Notes: a model not told the origin generated them from the letters alone. A DNA stretch of 64,000 bases from Polymorphobacter multimanifer (GCF_014205635.1 NZ_JACIIV010000011.1:1-64000); one strand, 5' to 3'; counted from the stretch's first letter, positions 27,209-36,510 are shown. Numbers and translations: made by a program.

Positions 27209-27666
27209 GCGCCGGGCTCGGCGAGGGTGAGGACGGCCGAGACGCTGGTGTCTTCGTTGCGGCTGGTGCTGAGGCTGGTGACGAGCAGGCCTTCTGCCTC
27301 GAAGCCGGCGACAAGGCGGAGCAGCACCTGGGCACGGGCGGCGGCGAGGCGGAGCGTGACGCGGCCATTGCCGGTCGAATCGAGGCTGGTGGCGGTGAGC
27401 CCGGCCGCGGCGAGCCCGGCTTCCACGCGTGGGAGGAGCGCGCCGCCGGCAGTGCGGGGCGCGCTGAACGCCGGGGCCAGCGCGCGGATGCTGGCGAGAT
27501 CGGAAGTGGCGGTGGCGAGATCGGCTTCGGCGGCGGTGCGCGCGGCTTCGATGGGGCGGAGCACGAGCAGCCAGAGCAGGACGGGGAGGGCCACCGCAGC
27601 GAGCGCCAGCAGCAGCCGTTGTTCGCGGCGGCTGCGCAGCCGCCACCACAGGGGAAGCGCGCTCAT
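27205..27666 (-). CDS. gspM: Type II secretion system protein M
   Basis: A 153-residue inner-membrane protein with a basic N-terminus (WWRLRSRREQRLLLALAAV), one membrane helix and a periplasmic ferredoxin-like domain. In T2SS, GspM binds GspL and helps anchor GspE. It is recognised mainly by position between gspL and gspN, by size and by topology, because the family diverges strongly. Confidence 0.83.
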   Translation of the reverse strand: MSALPLWWRLRSRREQRLLLALAAVALPVLLWLLVLRPIEAARTAAEADLATATSDLASIRALAPAFSAPRTAGGALLPRVEAGLAAAGLTATSLDSTGNGRVTLRLAAARAQVLLRLVAGFEAEGLLVTSLSTSRNEDTSVSAVLTLAEPGA

Positions 27667-28724
27667 CGGCGGCTGACCTTTAGGTCGGTCTGCAATGTGC
27701 CGGCGGTGCCGCGCGGCAGCCCGGCGGTGGCGGTGAGGCCAGCGGCTTCAAGGGCGGCAGTGATGGCGGCGACATCGCCGGGCGACGCGGTTTCGAGCGT
27801 CGCCGACAGGCTGGTGGCATCGGCCTCGACGGCGGCGAGGCTGACGCCGGGGCAGGTTTCGAGAGCGGCAAGCAGGGGGGCGGCGAGCCGGCTGAAGCCG
27901 CCCGATGCGGCCGAGGCAGCGCGGGCGGCCACTTGTGCGCGTGCGCTGGTGATGGGGGTGCCTGGCGGCAGCAGCGTGGCGGCAAGCGCGTCGCGCGTCT
28001 CGGCTGCAGCATCGGCGGCGCGCGCGGCCTGCCAGAGCCGGGCGGCATCGCCGGCGACCAGCAAGAGCGCGACGGTGGCGGCGAGAAGCGCCAGCCGCTT
28101 CATCTGCCCCGGCGGGGCCTTCCACGGCTGGCGGCGGGCGAAGCGGCCCTGCAGCAGATCGAGTGCAGGCGGGCGCACGGCATGCGCGGCGACGGCCTCG
28201 GCATCGAGCAGCCGCGGGGCGACGGGAAGCAGCGCCTCCGCCAGATCGGGCTCGGCGGCAAAGGCGCGCGGGCCATCGGGAAGGGCGGCGCGCACCAGCA
28301 GCAGCGGCCCCAGCGGCCAGGCGACCGCCCCTTGCGGATCGGGCGGCAGCAGCATCGGGGCGGGCACCATGGCAGCAGGCGACACCCCCAAGGCATCGAG
28401 GCTGGCGAGCCAGCCGGCCATCGCATCGGCACCGGTGATCGCGAGCCAGCGCTGGCCATCGGGGCCGGGGCTGCCGATCGCGGTGTGGAGCGATTCGAGG
28501 GGTGCGGCGGCGAATTCGGTCGCCATCATCCGCGCGGCGGCCTGCGCTTGTGCGGGCGCCAGATTGGGCAGGGTGATCCGGTGCAGGCTGACGGCATCGG
28601 CGGGGGGAATGGCAATGACGGGGGTGACCGCAGGCGGTGTGCCGGTGCCGCGCGCGACGATGCGGCCGGCATCATCGAGTTGCCACCAATCGGGGTCCGC
28701 GGGTGCCAGAAACAGCAGCAGCAT
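27663..28724 (-). CDS. gspL: Type II secretion system protein L
   Basis: A 353-residue bitopic protein with a cytoplasmic actin-like domain (residues 1 to about 205), one membrane helix (LALLAATVALLLVAGD, about 215-230) and a periplasmic domain. GspL recruits the ATPase GspE to the membrane and pairs with GspM. The ATG overlaps the gspK stop in TGATG; a TTG one codon earlier is ignored. The N-terminal domain is short compared with enterobacterial GspL. Confidence 0.85.
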   Translation of the reverse strand: MLLLFLAPADPDWWQLDDAGRIVARGTGTPPAVTPVIAIPPADAVSLHRITLPNLAPAQAQAAARMMATEFAAAPLESLHTAIGSPGPDGQRWLAITGADAMAGWLASLDALGVSPAAMVPAPMLLPPDPQGAVAWPLGPLLLVRAALPDGPRAFAAEPDLAEALLPVAPRLLDAEAVAAHAVRPPALDLLQGRFARRQPWKAPPGQMKRLALLAATVALLLVAGDAARLWQAARAADAAAETRDALAATLLPPGTPITSARAQVAARAASAASGGFSRLAAPLLAALETCPGVSLAAVEADATSLSATLETASPGDVAAITAALEAAGLTATAGLPRGTAGTLQTDLKVSRR

Positions 28725-29713
28725 CAATCTTCATCCTGCCAGCGGCGCTGGGCGACCAGCACCGGGGAGCGTCTTGCATCGATCAGGCTCGTGCCGGCAA
28801 GGCTCGTGTCGCCGCTCTCGAGCCGGAGCGCAAGCCGGAACCAGCCGGTGCGCACGGTGAGTTGCTGGAGCACATCGCCCGGCAGCGGCTCGCCGCGGAG
28901 CAGTTCGGTGTTGGCGAAATCGGCCACCGAGCCCCAGCCAGTGGCGGGCCGCGCGGCGAGGACGCGGGAGGCCAGCGCCAGCCGGGCGGGGGGCGGCCCC
29001 AGCGTCTCGGGGAGCAGCATGGCGAGCAGCGGCGCCTGGGCGGGCAACAACGTGTTGGGGTTGATTGGGGAGAGGTCGGCGAGTGGCAGTGCGCAGACGA
29101 AGGGGCGCAGCCGGGCCCAGGTCTCGGCATCGACTCCGGCCACCGCGCGCAGTTCGGTCGCGTCGGCCATCAGCGTGCCGGCGGTGCGGTAGCCCTGGGG
29201 GCCGTAGCGGCTGTCTTCGGCACCCAGGGGGGCGGGCTGGTCGTCGCTGTCGATCCAGTCGGCGGCGGCCGCCGCGATGCCGCGGGCGCGGGGATCGGGG
29301 ATGCCGAGTGCGAGCATGAGGCTGGTGAACTGCGCCACTGAGAGTGGCCGGGTGACAAGCGATTCGGGGCCGGCTTGCGTGACGAGGCTGCCGAGATTGA
29401 AGCAATTGCCGCCGTCGCGCGGGGTGATGCTGGCGGTGCCGCCGGGGAGGGGGAGCATGATCGGCTGGCCCTGCCAGCCGCCGGTTTGCGTTGCGCGGTC
29501 CGACGCTTGCGTGATGGCGCCGATGCGCTGGACGGCAAGGGCTTCCGCCACCAGCCCGAGCGAAGTCGCCTGTTCGCGCGCCAGCAGATTGCCGACGAGC
29601 TGGGTGGCGGTGCGGGTGCGTTCGAGCAGCAGGGCGGCGATGGCGCCCATCACGCCGACCAGCAGCAGCACGGCGAGCAGGGCGGCGCCGCGTTCGGAGG
29701 GTTTGCCCTTCAC
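28724..29713 (-). CDS. gspK: Type II secretion minor pseudopilin K
   Basis: A 329-residue large minor pseudopilin that caps the pseudopilus tip. The leader KPSERG is followed by AALLAVLLLVGVMGAIAALLL without the usual Glu at position +5, a hallmark of GspK. Domains downstream include the helix-hairpin-helix-like LSPINPNTLLPAQAPLLAML. The start is GTG overlapping the gspJ stop; no ATG gives a sensible leader. Confidence 0.9.
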   Translation of the reverse strand: MKGKPSERGAALLAVLLLVGVMGAIAALLLERTRTATQLVGNLLAREQATSLGLVAEALAVQRIGAITQASDRATQTGGWQGQPIMLPLPGGTASITPRDGGNCFNLGSLVTQAGPESLVTRPLSVAQFTSLMLALGIPDPRARGIAAAAADWIDSDDQPAPLGAEDSRYGPQGYRTAGTLMADATELRAVAGVDAETWARLRPFVCALPLADLSPINPNTLLPAQAPLLAMLLPETLGPPPARLALASRVLAARPATGWGSVADFANTELLRGEPLPGDVLQQLTVRTGWFRLALRLESGDTSLAGTSLIDARRSPVLVAQRRWQDED

Positions 29714-30309
29714 TGTCTGGCTGCCGGGGGCAGGAGGAAAAGCTGGCGGATTTCGCCGGTCTCGGGGCTGTCGATGACGAGTTCGACCGCTTGCGGGAGT
29801 GCATTCGGGCCGGCGGCGGTGCCGAGCGGCGGCCAGCGATCGACCCAGCCGCCGCCGGTGTGGACGCGCATCCTTATGGCGCGCACCTGGCCCAGCAGCC
29901 GCGCCGGGGGGCCGAGGGGGGCGCCATCGACCATGGGAGCGGCGCGGCGTTCGAGGCTGCCGTCGGCGAGCCGCCATTCGACGCGCTGCAGGCTGGCGCG
30001 GGGTGCGCCATCGGGGTTGGACCAGCCGGCGCGCACCACGCTCAGCAGCAGGCCGGATCCGGGATCGCTGGCGAAGGCGGGCTGCGGGCGGCCGGCTTCG
30101 TCGCGCCAGCGGCGGGGGACGGCCTGGCCGAGATCGGCATTGAGCAGGGCGCGGGCCTGGAGGAGTTGCGCCTGGCCATCGAGCCGGCCTTGGGTGGCGG
30201 CGCGGGTGTTGACCGCCATCGCCAGCATGGCGACGCTTGCACCCGCGATCAGGCCGAACAAGCCGAGCGCGACCATGAGTTCGACGAGGGTGAAGCCGTT
30301 GCGCGTCAT
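29710..30309 (-). CDS. gspJ: Type II secretion minor pseudopilin J
   Basis: A 199-residue pseudopilin with leader MTRNG, cleavage before FTLVELMVALGLFGLIAG, and a globular C-terminal domain ending in a Leu/Pro-rich tail. GspJ forms the tip complex with GspI and GspK, which flank it in the operon with 4-base overlaps on both sides. Confidence 0.92.
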   Translation of the reverse strand: MTRNGFTLVELMVALGLFGLIAGASVAMLAMAVNTRAATQGRLDGQAQLLQARALLNADLGQAVPRRWRDEAGRPQPAFASDPGSGLLLSVVRAGWSNPDGAPRASLQRVEWRLADGSLERRAAPMVDGAPLGPPARLLGQVRAIRMRVHTGGGWVDRWPPLGTAAGPNALPQAVELVIDSPETGEIRQLFLLPPAARQ

Positions 30310-30671
30310 TGTGCCGGCCGCACCACGGTTTGCCGTGCCAGCACCGAGCCATCGGCGCCGGAGACGGCGATCTCGATGCGCTGGAACGAGGGATCGGGGG
30401 TGCGGATGACCTGCTGCTGCCAGCCCCATGGTCGGCCCCCTTCCTGCACGCTGCCGGCGGTGGCGCCGAAGGCGGGGGCGGGCAGCGCAAGGCGAGCTTC
30501 GATGGCGAGGTTGGCGACGACGATGGCGGCGCCCAGCTTTTCGTCGAGGCGGGCGGTGGTGGCCAGACTCGCCCCTTGCAGCCGCAGCAGGGCAAGCGCG
30601 GCGAGGCTGAACACTGCCAGCGCCACCATCACTTCGAGCAGCGTGAAGCCGTTGGCGGGCTTATTGGACAT
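30306..30671 (-). CDS. gspI: Type II secretion minor pseudopilin I
   Basis: A 121-residue pseudopilin with leader MSNKPANG, cleavage before FTLLEVMVALAVFSLAALALL and a small beta domain. The short length and FTLLEVMVA start are typical of GspI, which nucleates the pseudopilus tip. Confidence 0.92.
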   Translation of the reverse strand: MSNKPANGFTLLEVMVALAVFSLAALALLRLQGASLATTARLDEKLGAAIVVANLAIEARLALPAPAFGATAGSVQEGGRPWGWQQQVIRTPDPSFQRIEIAVSGADGSVLARQTVVRPAQ

Positions 30672-31125
30672 CGATCTCGCCGGCGGCGGAGACGCTCACG
30701 CGCACATTGCCGATGCTGATGGTGGCGGGGGTGGCGAGGCCGGTCGCGTCGAAGCGCAGCCGGCCGCCGCCTTCGATGCGGGCATCGACCTGCATCCCGG
30801 CGGGCCAGTCGTGCGCCGCCAGCACTGGGGCGCGGCGCGTGGCGAGCGGGGATTGCCAGCCCTGCGGTCCCCGGGTTTCGAAGCGGTAGCCGCTGGGGGT
30901 GAGGAGCAGGGCGGTATCGGTGTTGGCGGTGATCGCCAGCGTGCGCGCGGCGGACAGGCGCGCGCCGAGGGTTTCGGCCTCCTGCCGTGGCGTGGGGCCG
31001 CTCGGCAGGCCGGTCAGGACGACGGCGGAGGCCGCGACGCCCAGAATGGCGATGACGACCATCAGCTCGATGAGCGTGAAGCCGTTGCGCGTGACCCGGC
31101 GCTTACCAGTTGCCGATGTCGGCAT
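30661..31125 (-). CDS. gspH: Type II secretion minor pseudopilin H
   Basis: A 154-residue pseudopilin with a 15-residue leader (MPTSATGKRRVTRNG), cleavage before FTLIELMVVIAILGV and the C-terminal GspH beta fold. GspH links the tip complex to the main GspG filament. Its start lies 23 bases inside gspG, so translation is coupled. Confidence 0.9.
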   Translation of the reverse strand: MPTSATGKRRVTRNGFTLIELMVVIAILGVAASAVVLTGLPSGPTPRQEAETLGARLSAARTLAITANTDTALLLTPSGYRFETRGPQGWQSPLATRRAPVLAAHDWPAGMQVDARIEGGGRLRFDATGLATPATISIGNVRVSVSAAGEIDVQ

Positions 31126-31669
31126 TGTCCCCCTCGCCGCCGGGCTGGCCATCGGCGCCGAGCGAGAAGACCTCGATGTCCGCACGCGTGCCGGGGTTGG
31201 CATATTGATAGGGGCGGCCCCAGGGATCATCGGGGAGGCGGCGCACATAGCCGCCCCGCCTGTAGCGCGCCGGATCGGGCAGGCTGGCGGGCGGGGTGAG
31301 CAGGGCGTTCAGCCCGTCTGTTGCGGGCGGATAAGCGAGATTGTCGAGCCGGTACATGTCGAGCGCCTGCTCGATGAGCGCGATATCGGCGCGGGCCTTT
31401 TCGATGAGCGCGCGGTCGCGGCTGGGGAGGACGTTGATGACGACGACGGTGGCGAGCAGGCCGATGATGACGATGACGACCATCAGTTCCAACAAGGTAA
31501 AACCGTTTTTGGCGTGGCGCGGCTGCAAGCAAGCGACGCTTGCGCGCCGACTCGCGCCAGCCCGGCCGGCGGGGCGGCCGGGCCTTCCCCGGCCGAACCC
31601 GTTCGACGCAGGCCGCGGCTTTGCCGCGGCTCGGGCGTTTGTAATGATCGAACGGATAAGCTGTTTCAT
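31103..31669 (-). CDS. gspG: Type II secretion major pseudopilin G with an extended leader
   Basis: The mature part is canonical: FTLLELMVVIVIIGLLATVV, then an alpha-helical core, DGLNALLTPP and the calcium-loop end GEGDNADIGNW. From the ATG chosen here (GAGG seven bases upstream) the protein has 188 residues and a leader of 56, far longer than the usual 5-15; the extra residues are encoded by the hairpin repeat 31529-31630. A TTG at 31528 would give a normal 9-residue leader and a usual 141-residue protein but has no visible ribosome site. Both readings are kept open. Confidence 0.85.
   Translation of the reverse strand: MKQLIRSIITNARAAAKPRPASNGFGRGRPGRPAGRAGASRRASVACLQPRHAKNGFTLLELMVVIVIIGLLATVVVINVLPSRDRALIEKARADIALIEQALDMYRLDNLAYPPATDGLNALLTPPASLPDPARYRRGGYVRRLPDDPWGRPYQYANPGTRADIEVFSLGADGQPGGEGDNADIGNW
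31529..31630. repeat. Modular hairpin repeat, copy B (5' end of gspG)
   Basis: Modules match copy A in order: hairpin GCAAGC-GAC-GCTTGC; CGACTCGCGC (31548-31557); GGCCGGCGGGGCGGC; 8-bp stem CGGCCGGG/CCCGGCCG; CCGAACCCGTTCGACG (ends 31608); hairpin GCCGCGGC-TTT-GCCGCGGC. The last hairpin has an inverted loop relative to copy A. The element is open in the gspG frame. Confidence 0.75.
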
Positions 31670-31677
31670 GTCGGACC

Positions 31678-32901
31678 TCATGCGCCGGCGAGCGTGTTGA
31701 GCTGGAGCAGCGGGAGAAGGATGGAGAGGACGATGGCGGCGACCATGCCGCCCATGATGAGGATGACGGCGGGCTCGAGCAACGCCAGCGCGGTCGAGGT
31801 GAAGCTGTCGAACTCGCGTTCGAGATAGTCGGCGGCGCGTTCGAGCATCAGGTCGAGCCGGCCGGCACCCTCGCCGCCGGCGGCCATGGCGACGAGCAGC
31901 GGCGGAAAGGCCGAGGTGCGGCGCATGGCGCTCGAGAGCGAGGCGCCTTCGCGGATGGCGACCATCGCTTCGACGGTGGCGGCGCGCATGACATGGTTGG
32001 TGATGGTGGGGGCGGTGAGGGCGAGGCCTTCGACGAGCGGCAGGCGGCTGGCGACCATGGTGGAGAGGGTGCGCGCGAGGCGGGCGGAATCGAGCGCGCG
32101 GAGCAAACGGCCGGCGACGGGGAGTGCGAGCAGCCGCGCATCGAAGGCGAGGCGGAAGGGCGGGTGGCGGAGTGCGCGGGCGAAGCCGAGGCCGCCGAGG
32201 ACGGCGAGCAGGATGAGCGCCCACCAGCTCGCGGCAAGGGCATCGGAAAGGGTGATGACGATGCGGGTGAGCAGCGGCAGCTCCTGGCCGATATCCTCGA
32301 ACTGGGCGACGACCTTGGGGACGACGAAGATCATGAGCGCAGCGACGACGACCACCGCGACGACGAGAAGGGCGGCGGGATAGGCGAGGGTGGCGATGAG
32401 CTTGCCGCGGACCTGCGCCTGACGTTCGAGGAGGGTGGCGACGCGCTCAAGGGCATCGGGGAGGGTGCCCGAGGCTTCGCCGGCGGCGACCATGGCGCGA
32501 TAGAGTGGGGTGAAGCTGCGCGGCTCGAGGGCGAGGGCATCGGCGAGGCGGCGGCCCTCGGCGACGCCGGCATGGACGCGGCCGAGGATGGCGCGGGGGC
32601 GCTCGGCCTCGGTCTGGCGGGCAAGGGTGCGCAGCGCATCGGCGAGCGGCATGACGCTGGCGAGGGTGGCGAGCTGGCGGGTGAAGAGCATGAGCGCGCG
32701 CTGGCCCAGCTTGTGGCGGCCGGATTCGGTGGGGCTGTTGTCACGAACGACGGCGCCCTGGTCCGACACCGGTTCGAGGCGGGTGGCGAAGAGCTGCTTG
32801 CGCATAAGGGCGGTGCGGGCGGCGTCGGCGGTGTCGGCGGCGATCTGGCCGCGGCGCTCACGGCCTTCGGCATCGAGGGCGGCGTAGCGGTAGTCAGCCA
32901 T
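31678..32901 (-). CDS. gspF: Type II secretion inner-membrane platform protein F
   Basis: A 407-residue polytopic protein with two homologous cytoplasmic domains, each followed by membrane helices (AYPAALLVVAVVVVAALMIFV; a C-terminal helix pair ending PLLQLNTLAGA). TRQLATLASVMPLADALRTL and the repeat of PLxxAL are typical. GspF contacts GspE and GspL at the base of the pseudopilus. It overlaps gspE by 8 bases. Confidence 0.95.
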   Translation of the reverse strand: MADYRYAALDAEGRERRGQIAADTADAARTALMRKQLFATRLEPVSDQGAVVRDNSPTESGRHKLGQRALMLFTRQLATLASVMPLADALRTLARQTEAERPRAILGRVHAGVAEGRRLADALALEPRSFTPLYRAMVAAGEASGTLPDALERVATLLERQAQVRGKLIATLAYPAALLVVAVVVVAALMIFVVPKVVAQFEDIGQELPLLTRIVITLSDALAASWWALILLAVLGGLGFARALRHPPFRLAFDARLLALPVAGRLLRALDSARLARTLSTMVASRLPLVEGLALTAPTITNHVMRAATVEAMVAIREGASLSSAMRRTSAFPPLLVAMAAGGEGAGRLDLMLERAADYLEREFDSFTSTALALLEPAVILIMGGMVAAIVLSILLPLLQLNTLAGA

Positions 32902-34399
32902 TTTGCACCGGTGCCAAAACCGGGGGCGTTGTTACGGGAGGGGGGGCATCGCCGGCGCGCATGACGCGGGCGGCTTCCTCGGGCGTGGTGAGGCCGTCTT
33001 CGACGAGGCTGCGCGCAGCGACGGCGAGGGTCGCGGCGTTTGCGAAAGCGACGTCGCCGATCGCGGCTTCGTCGCCGCCGGCCATGATGCGCTGGCGGAT
33101 CGGCTCGGTGATGCGGATGGCTTCGAAGACGCCGGTGCGGCCCTGCCAGCCGCTGTGGCCGCAGGCTTCGCAGCCTTGTGGGTTCGGGTGGCGGGCCGGC
33201 GTGCCGGTGGCGAGGCCGACGAGGGCGGCGCGGGCGGCATCGAGCGGCGCCCATTGCGCGCAGGCGGGGCAGAGGCGGCGCACGAGGCGCTGGGCGATAA
33301 CGGCGCGCAGCGTCGAGGCGATGAGGAAGGGCTCGACGCCGAAATCGCGCAGGCGGGTGATGGCGCCGGCGGCATCGTTGGTGTGGACCGAGGAGAGGAC
33401 GAGATGGCCGGTGAGGGCCGCCTGCACGGCGATGTCGGCGGTTTCGGAATCGCGGATTTCGCCGACCATCACGCAATCGGGGTCCTGGCGGAGGATGGCG
33501 CGCAGGCCGGCGGCGAAGCTGAGGCCCACGCGGGCGTTGACTTGCGTTTGGCCGACCCCGTCCATGGCGTATTCGACGGGGTCTTCCACCGTCAGGATGT
33601 TGCGGCTGCCGTCGTTGAGCAGTTTGAGGCCGGCGTAGAGGCTGGTGGTCTTGCCCGAGCCGGTGGGGCCGGTGACGAGGACCATGCCGTTGGGCTCGGA
33701 GAGAGCGGCGCGGAAGACGCTTTCGATGGCGCCTGGCATGCCAAGGGCTTCGAGGCCGATGCCGGCGTTTTCCTTGTCGAGCAGGCGCAGCACGACGCGC
33801 TCGCCGGCGCGCGACGGCAGGGTGGAGACGCGGACATCGAGCGACTTGCCGCCGAGTGCGAGGCCGATGCGGCCATCCTGCGGCAGGCGGCGCTCGGCGA
33901 TGTCGAGGCGGGCCATGACCTTGACGCGGCTGGTGACCATGGGGGCGACCGAGGCGGGGAGGCGGTGGCGCTCGGTGAGCTGGCCATCGACGCGCATGCG
34001 GACGACGAGGGCGGATTCATAGGGTTCGATGTGGATGTCCGACACGCCTTCGCGCGCGGCTTCGGCGATGAGGCCGTTGATGAGGCGGATGATGGGGGCT
34101 TCGTCGGCGCTGTCGAGGAGATCCTCGGCACTCGGGATGGATTCTACGAGCGAGCCCAGCCCATCGTCGTTCATCGCGGCGGCGGCGGAAATGCCATCGC
34201 CGGCATAGTGATCGGCGAGCATCCGGTCGAAGCGGGCGGGGGTGACGTGTTCGATGCTGAGCTTGCGGCCGGCGACGCGGCGGACTTCGATGAGGGCTGA
34301 AGGATCATCGCCTTCGCGCAGGGCCACGCTGGCGGCCTCGTCGGCGAGGCCGGTGATGACGACGCCGTGGCGGCGGGCGAAGCTGTAGGGGAGCTTCAT
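32894..34399 (-). CDS. gspE: Type II secretion ATPase E
   Basis: A 501-residue cytoplasmic ATPase that powers pseudopilus assembly. Walker A GPTGSGKTT (about residue 248), Asp box, Walker B and His box (VQAALTGHLVLSSVHTNDA) are present, with the tetracysteine zinc domain (CPAC...CEACGHSGWQGRTG). The C-terminal tail beyond ARSLVEDGLTTPEEA is Pro-rich. All catalytic motifs look intact. Confidence 0.96.
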   Translation of the reverse strand: MKLPYSFARRHGVVITGLADEAASVALREGDDPSALIEVRRVAGRKLSIEHVTPARFDRMLADHYAGDGISAAAAMNDDGLGSLVESIPSAEDLLDSADEAPIIRLINGLIAEAAREGVSDIHIEPYESALVVRMRVDGQLTERHRLPASVAPMVTSRVKVMARLDIAERRLPQDGRIGLALGGKSLDVRVSTLPSRAGERVVLRLLDKENAGIGLEALGMPGAIESVFRAALSEPNGMVLVTGPTGSGKTTSLYAGLKLLNDGSRNILTVEDPVEYAMDGVGQTQVNARVGLSFAAGLRAILRQDPDCVMVGEIRDSETADIAVQAALTGHLVLSSVHTNDAAGAITRLRDFGVEPFLIASTLRAVIAQRLVRRLCPACAQWAPLDAARAALVGLATGTPARHPNPQGCEACGHSGWQGRTGVFEAIRITEPIRQRIMAGGDEAAIGDVAFANAATLAVAARSLVEDGLTTPEEAARVMRAGDAPPPVTTPPVLAPVQNG

Positions 34400-36510
34400 G
34401 GCTTGCGGGGCAGCGGTGGCGGCAGGGGGTTGGGGTCGATGGGGGGGGCGGCGCGCATGTAATCGCGGACCATGGCATCGAGCGAGGATTCGAGGCCGCC
34501 GAGACCCCGCGCGGCGCGCGCCTCGGCCTCGGCGCGGGTCATGTAGTCATAGCGTTCGCCCGCCAGCCGGGCGGCATCGGCGGCGGTCTTGACGATGGTG
34601 GGGCGGATGAAGACCATCAGGTTGGTCTTTGTGCGGTTGTTGGAGCGCGAACGGAAGAAATTGCCGAGGAAGGGGATGTCGCCGAGGAAGGGCACTTTTT
34701 CGAGCGTGCGGCGCTCGTTCTCGTCGATGAGGCCGCCGAGGGCGATGATCTCGCCATCGTCGACGGCGACGGTGGTGGTGATCTCGCGCTTGTTGATGAT
34801 GAGCTCGTTCGAGGTGTTGCTGACCGGGCCGGCGACCGAGCTGACTTCCTGGCGGATCTGCAGGGTGATGGTGCCGCCGGCGTTGATCTGCGGGCGGGCA
34901 TCGAGAAGGATGCCGACATTCTGGCGCTGGATGGTGCGGAAGGCATTGTCGAAATTGTTGCTGAGCGCCTCGCCGGTGGTGATCGGAATGTCCTGGCCGA
35001 CAAGGATGTGCGCGACTTCGTTGTTGAGCGTCATCGCCGACGGGGTGGAGAGGACGTTGGAGGCGGTATCGGTCTTCACCGCGTTGATGATGACGCCGAA
35101 CAGCGCGTTGGAGCCGAGATTGCCGCCGAAGCCGAAGGTGCCGCCATTGGCGCCGAGCAGGCTGGAGAGGGCGGTGTCGCGAAGCGCCTGTGTGGTCGGA
35201 TTGTCCGACCCCAGCTCGCGCTCGGCGACGACGGCACCGCTGACGGCGAGGAGGTTGGGGGCGGCGTTGGTGTAGTTGGTGGCGGCAAAGGGGATGTTGG
35301 AGCCGCCGGTGCCGGTGAGCAGATATTGCACGCCGAGGCGCTGGGCGGCGACATCGGAGATCTCGACGATGATCGCTTCGATGAGCACCTGCTCGCGACG
35401 GATATCGAGCTGGCGGATGACTTCGCCGAGCTGGCGCTGCACCTCGGCGGGGGCGGCGATGACGATGGCGTTGGCGCCCTCGAAGCGGGCGATGACGGCG
35501 CGGCCGGCGCCGATGGTGGCGCCGGGGACGGGGCCGGTGGCGCCGCCGCCGCCGGCTGTTGTGGCGGGAGTGCGGGGAATGGAGGCGGGACCGCCCTGCG
35601 CGCCGCTCTGGCCGCTGGCGCCGAAGCTGCCCTGCTGGTTGCTGCTTGCCATGCTGCTGGGCGGGAGGCTGCTGCCGGTGGTGGCGCTGGGTTGCTGCCC
35701 GACGAGCTGCTGGAGGACGGGGACGAGCTTCTCGGCATCGGCGTGGCTGAGGAAGACGACGCGGACATCGCTGCCGCCGGCTGCGCGCGTGTCGAGATCG
35801 CGGATGGTGCGGGCGAGGTCGCTCACCGTGCTCGGGTCGCCGCGGAGTGCGATGCTGTTCGAGCTGTCGATCGGCACGATGCCGACGGTGCTGGTGCCTT
35901 CGCCGCGCGAGGCGTTGGCGAGATCGCGCAAGGCGGCGGCGATTTCGCGGGCACCGGCGTTCTTCAAGGCGATGACTTCGGTGCCGGTGCGGCTGCGATC
36001 GAGCTGGCGAAGCATCTCGCGCACGCGGCGGACATTGTCGGCATAATCGGCGATGATGACGCTGTTGCCGGCGCGGTTGGCGGTGAGCTGGCCTTCGCGG
36101 CTGACGAGCGGGCGCAGCGATTCGACTGCGGAAGCCGCATCGATCGAGCCCAGCGGCACGACTTGCGTGACGAAGGAATCGGCACCGCCGCGCAGGCCGG
36201 GGGAGGTTGCGGCGCCATCGGCAGGGGCGATGCGGAAGGCGCCGCCGGCGGCCGGGCTGACGACAAGGCCGTTGGCGCGCAGCGTGGAGAGGAACAGCTC
36301 GAAATAGGCTTCGCGCCCCAATGGGCGTTCGGAGATGACGCTCACCTTGCCCTGCACGCGCGGGTCGATGATGAAGCTGCGGCCGGTGGCGCGGGCGACA
36401 TCCTGGATATAGGCGCGCACATCGGCATCGCGGAGGTTGACCGTCTGCTGGGCGGCCAGCGGGACGGTCATGGTGCAGAGGAGAAGGGCGGCAAGCGCCT
36501 TGCGGATCAT
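34396..36510 (-). CDS. gspD: Type II secretion outer-membrane secretin D
   Basis: A 704-residue secretin with signal peptide (ALAALLLCTMTVPLAAQ), N0-N3 domains from about residue 25 to 400 (VRAYIQDVARATGRSFIIDP), a Gln/Gly/Ser-rich insertion near residues 280-330, and the secretin core with VPFLGDIPFLGNFFRSRSNN. It forms the outer-membrane gate. The C-terminal S-domain-like end is Pro-rich; no pilotin gene is recognised nearby. Confidence 0.96.
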   Translation of the reverse strand: MIRKALAALLLCTMTVPLAAQQTVNLRDADVRAYIQDVARATGRSFIIDPRVQGKVSVISERPLGREAYFELFLSTLRANGLVVSPAAGGAFRIAPADGAATSPGLRGGADSFVTQVVPLGSIDAASAVESLRPLVSREGQLTANRAGNSVIIADYADNVRRVREMLRQLDRSRTGTEVIALKNAGAREIAAALRDLANASRGEGTSTVGIVPIDSSNSIALRGDPSTVSDLARTIRDLDTRAAGGSDVRVVFLSHADAEKLVPVLQQLVGQQPSATTGSSLPPSSMASSNQQGSFGASGQSGAQGGPASIPRTPATTAGGGGATGPVPGATIGAGRAVIARFEGANAIVIAAPAEVQRQLGEVIRQLDIRREQVLIEAIIVEISDVAAQRLGVQYLLTGTGGSNIPFAATNYTNAAPNLLAVSGAVVAERELGSDNPTTQALRDTALSSLLGANGGTFGFGGNLGSNALFGVIINAVKTDTASNVLSTPSAMTLNNEVAHILVGQDIPITTGEALSNNFDNAFRTIQRQNVGILLDARPQINAGGTITLQIRQEVSSVAGPVSNTSNELIINKREITTTVAVDDGEIIALGGLIDENERRTLEKVPFLGDIPFLGNFFRSRSNNRTKTNLMVFIRPTIVKTAADAARLAGERYDYMTRAEAEARAARGLGGLESSLDAMVRDYMRAAPPIDPNPLPPPLPRKP

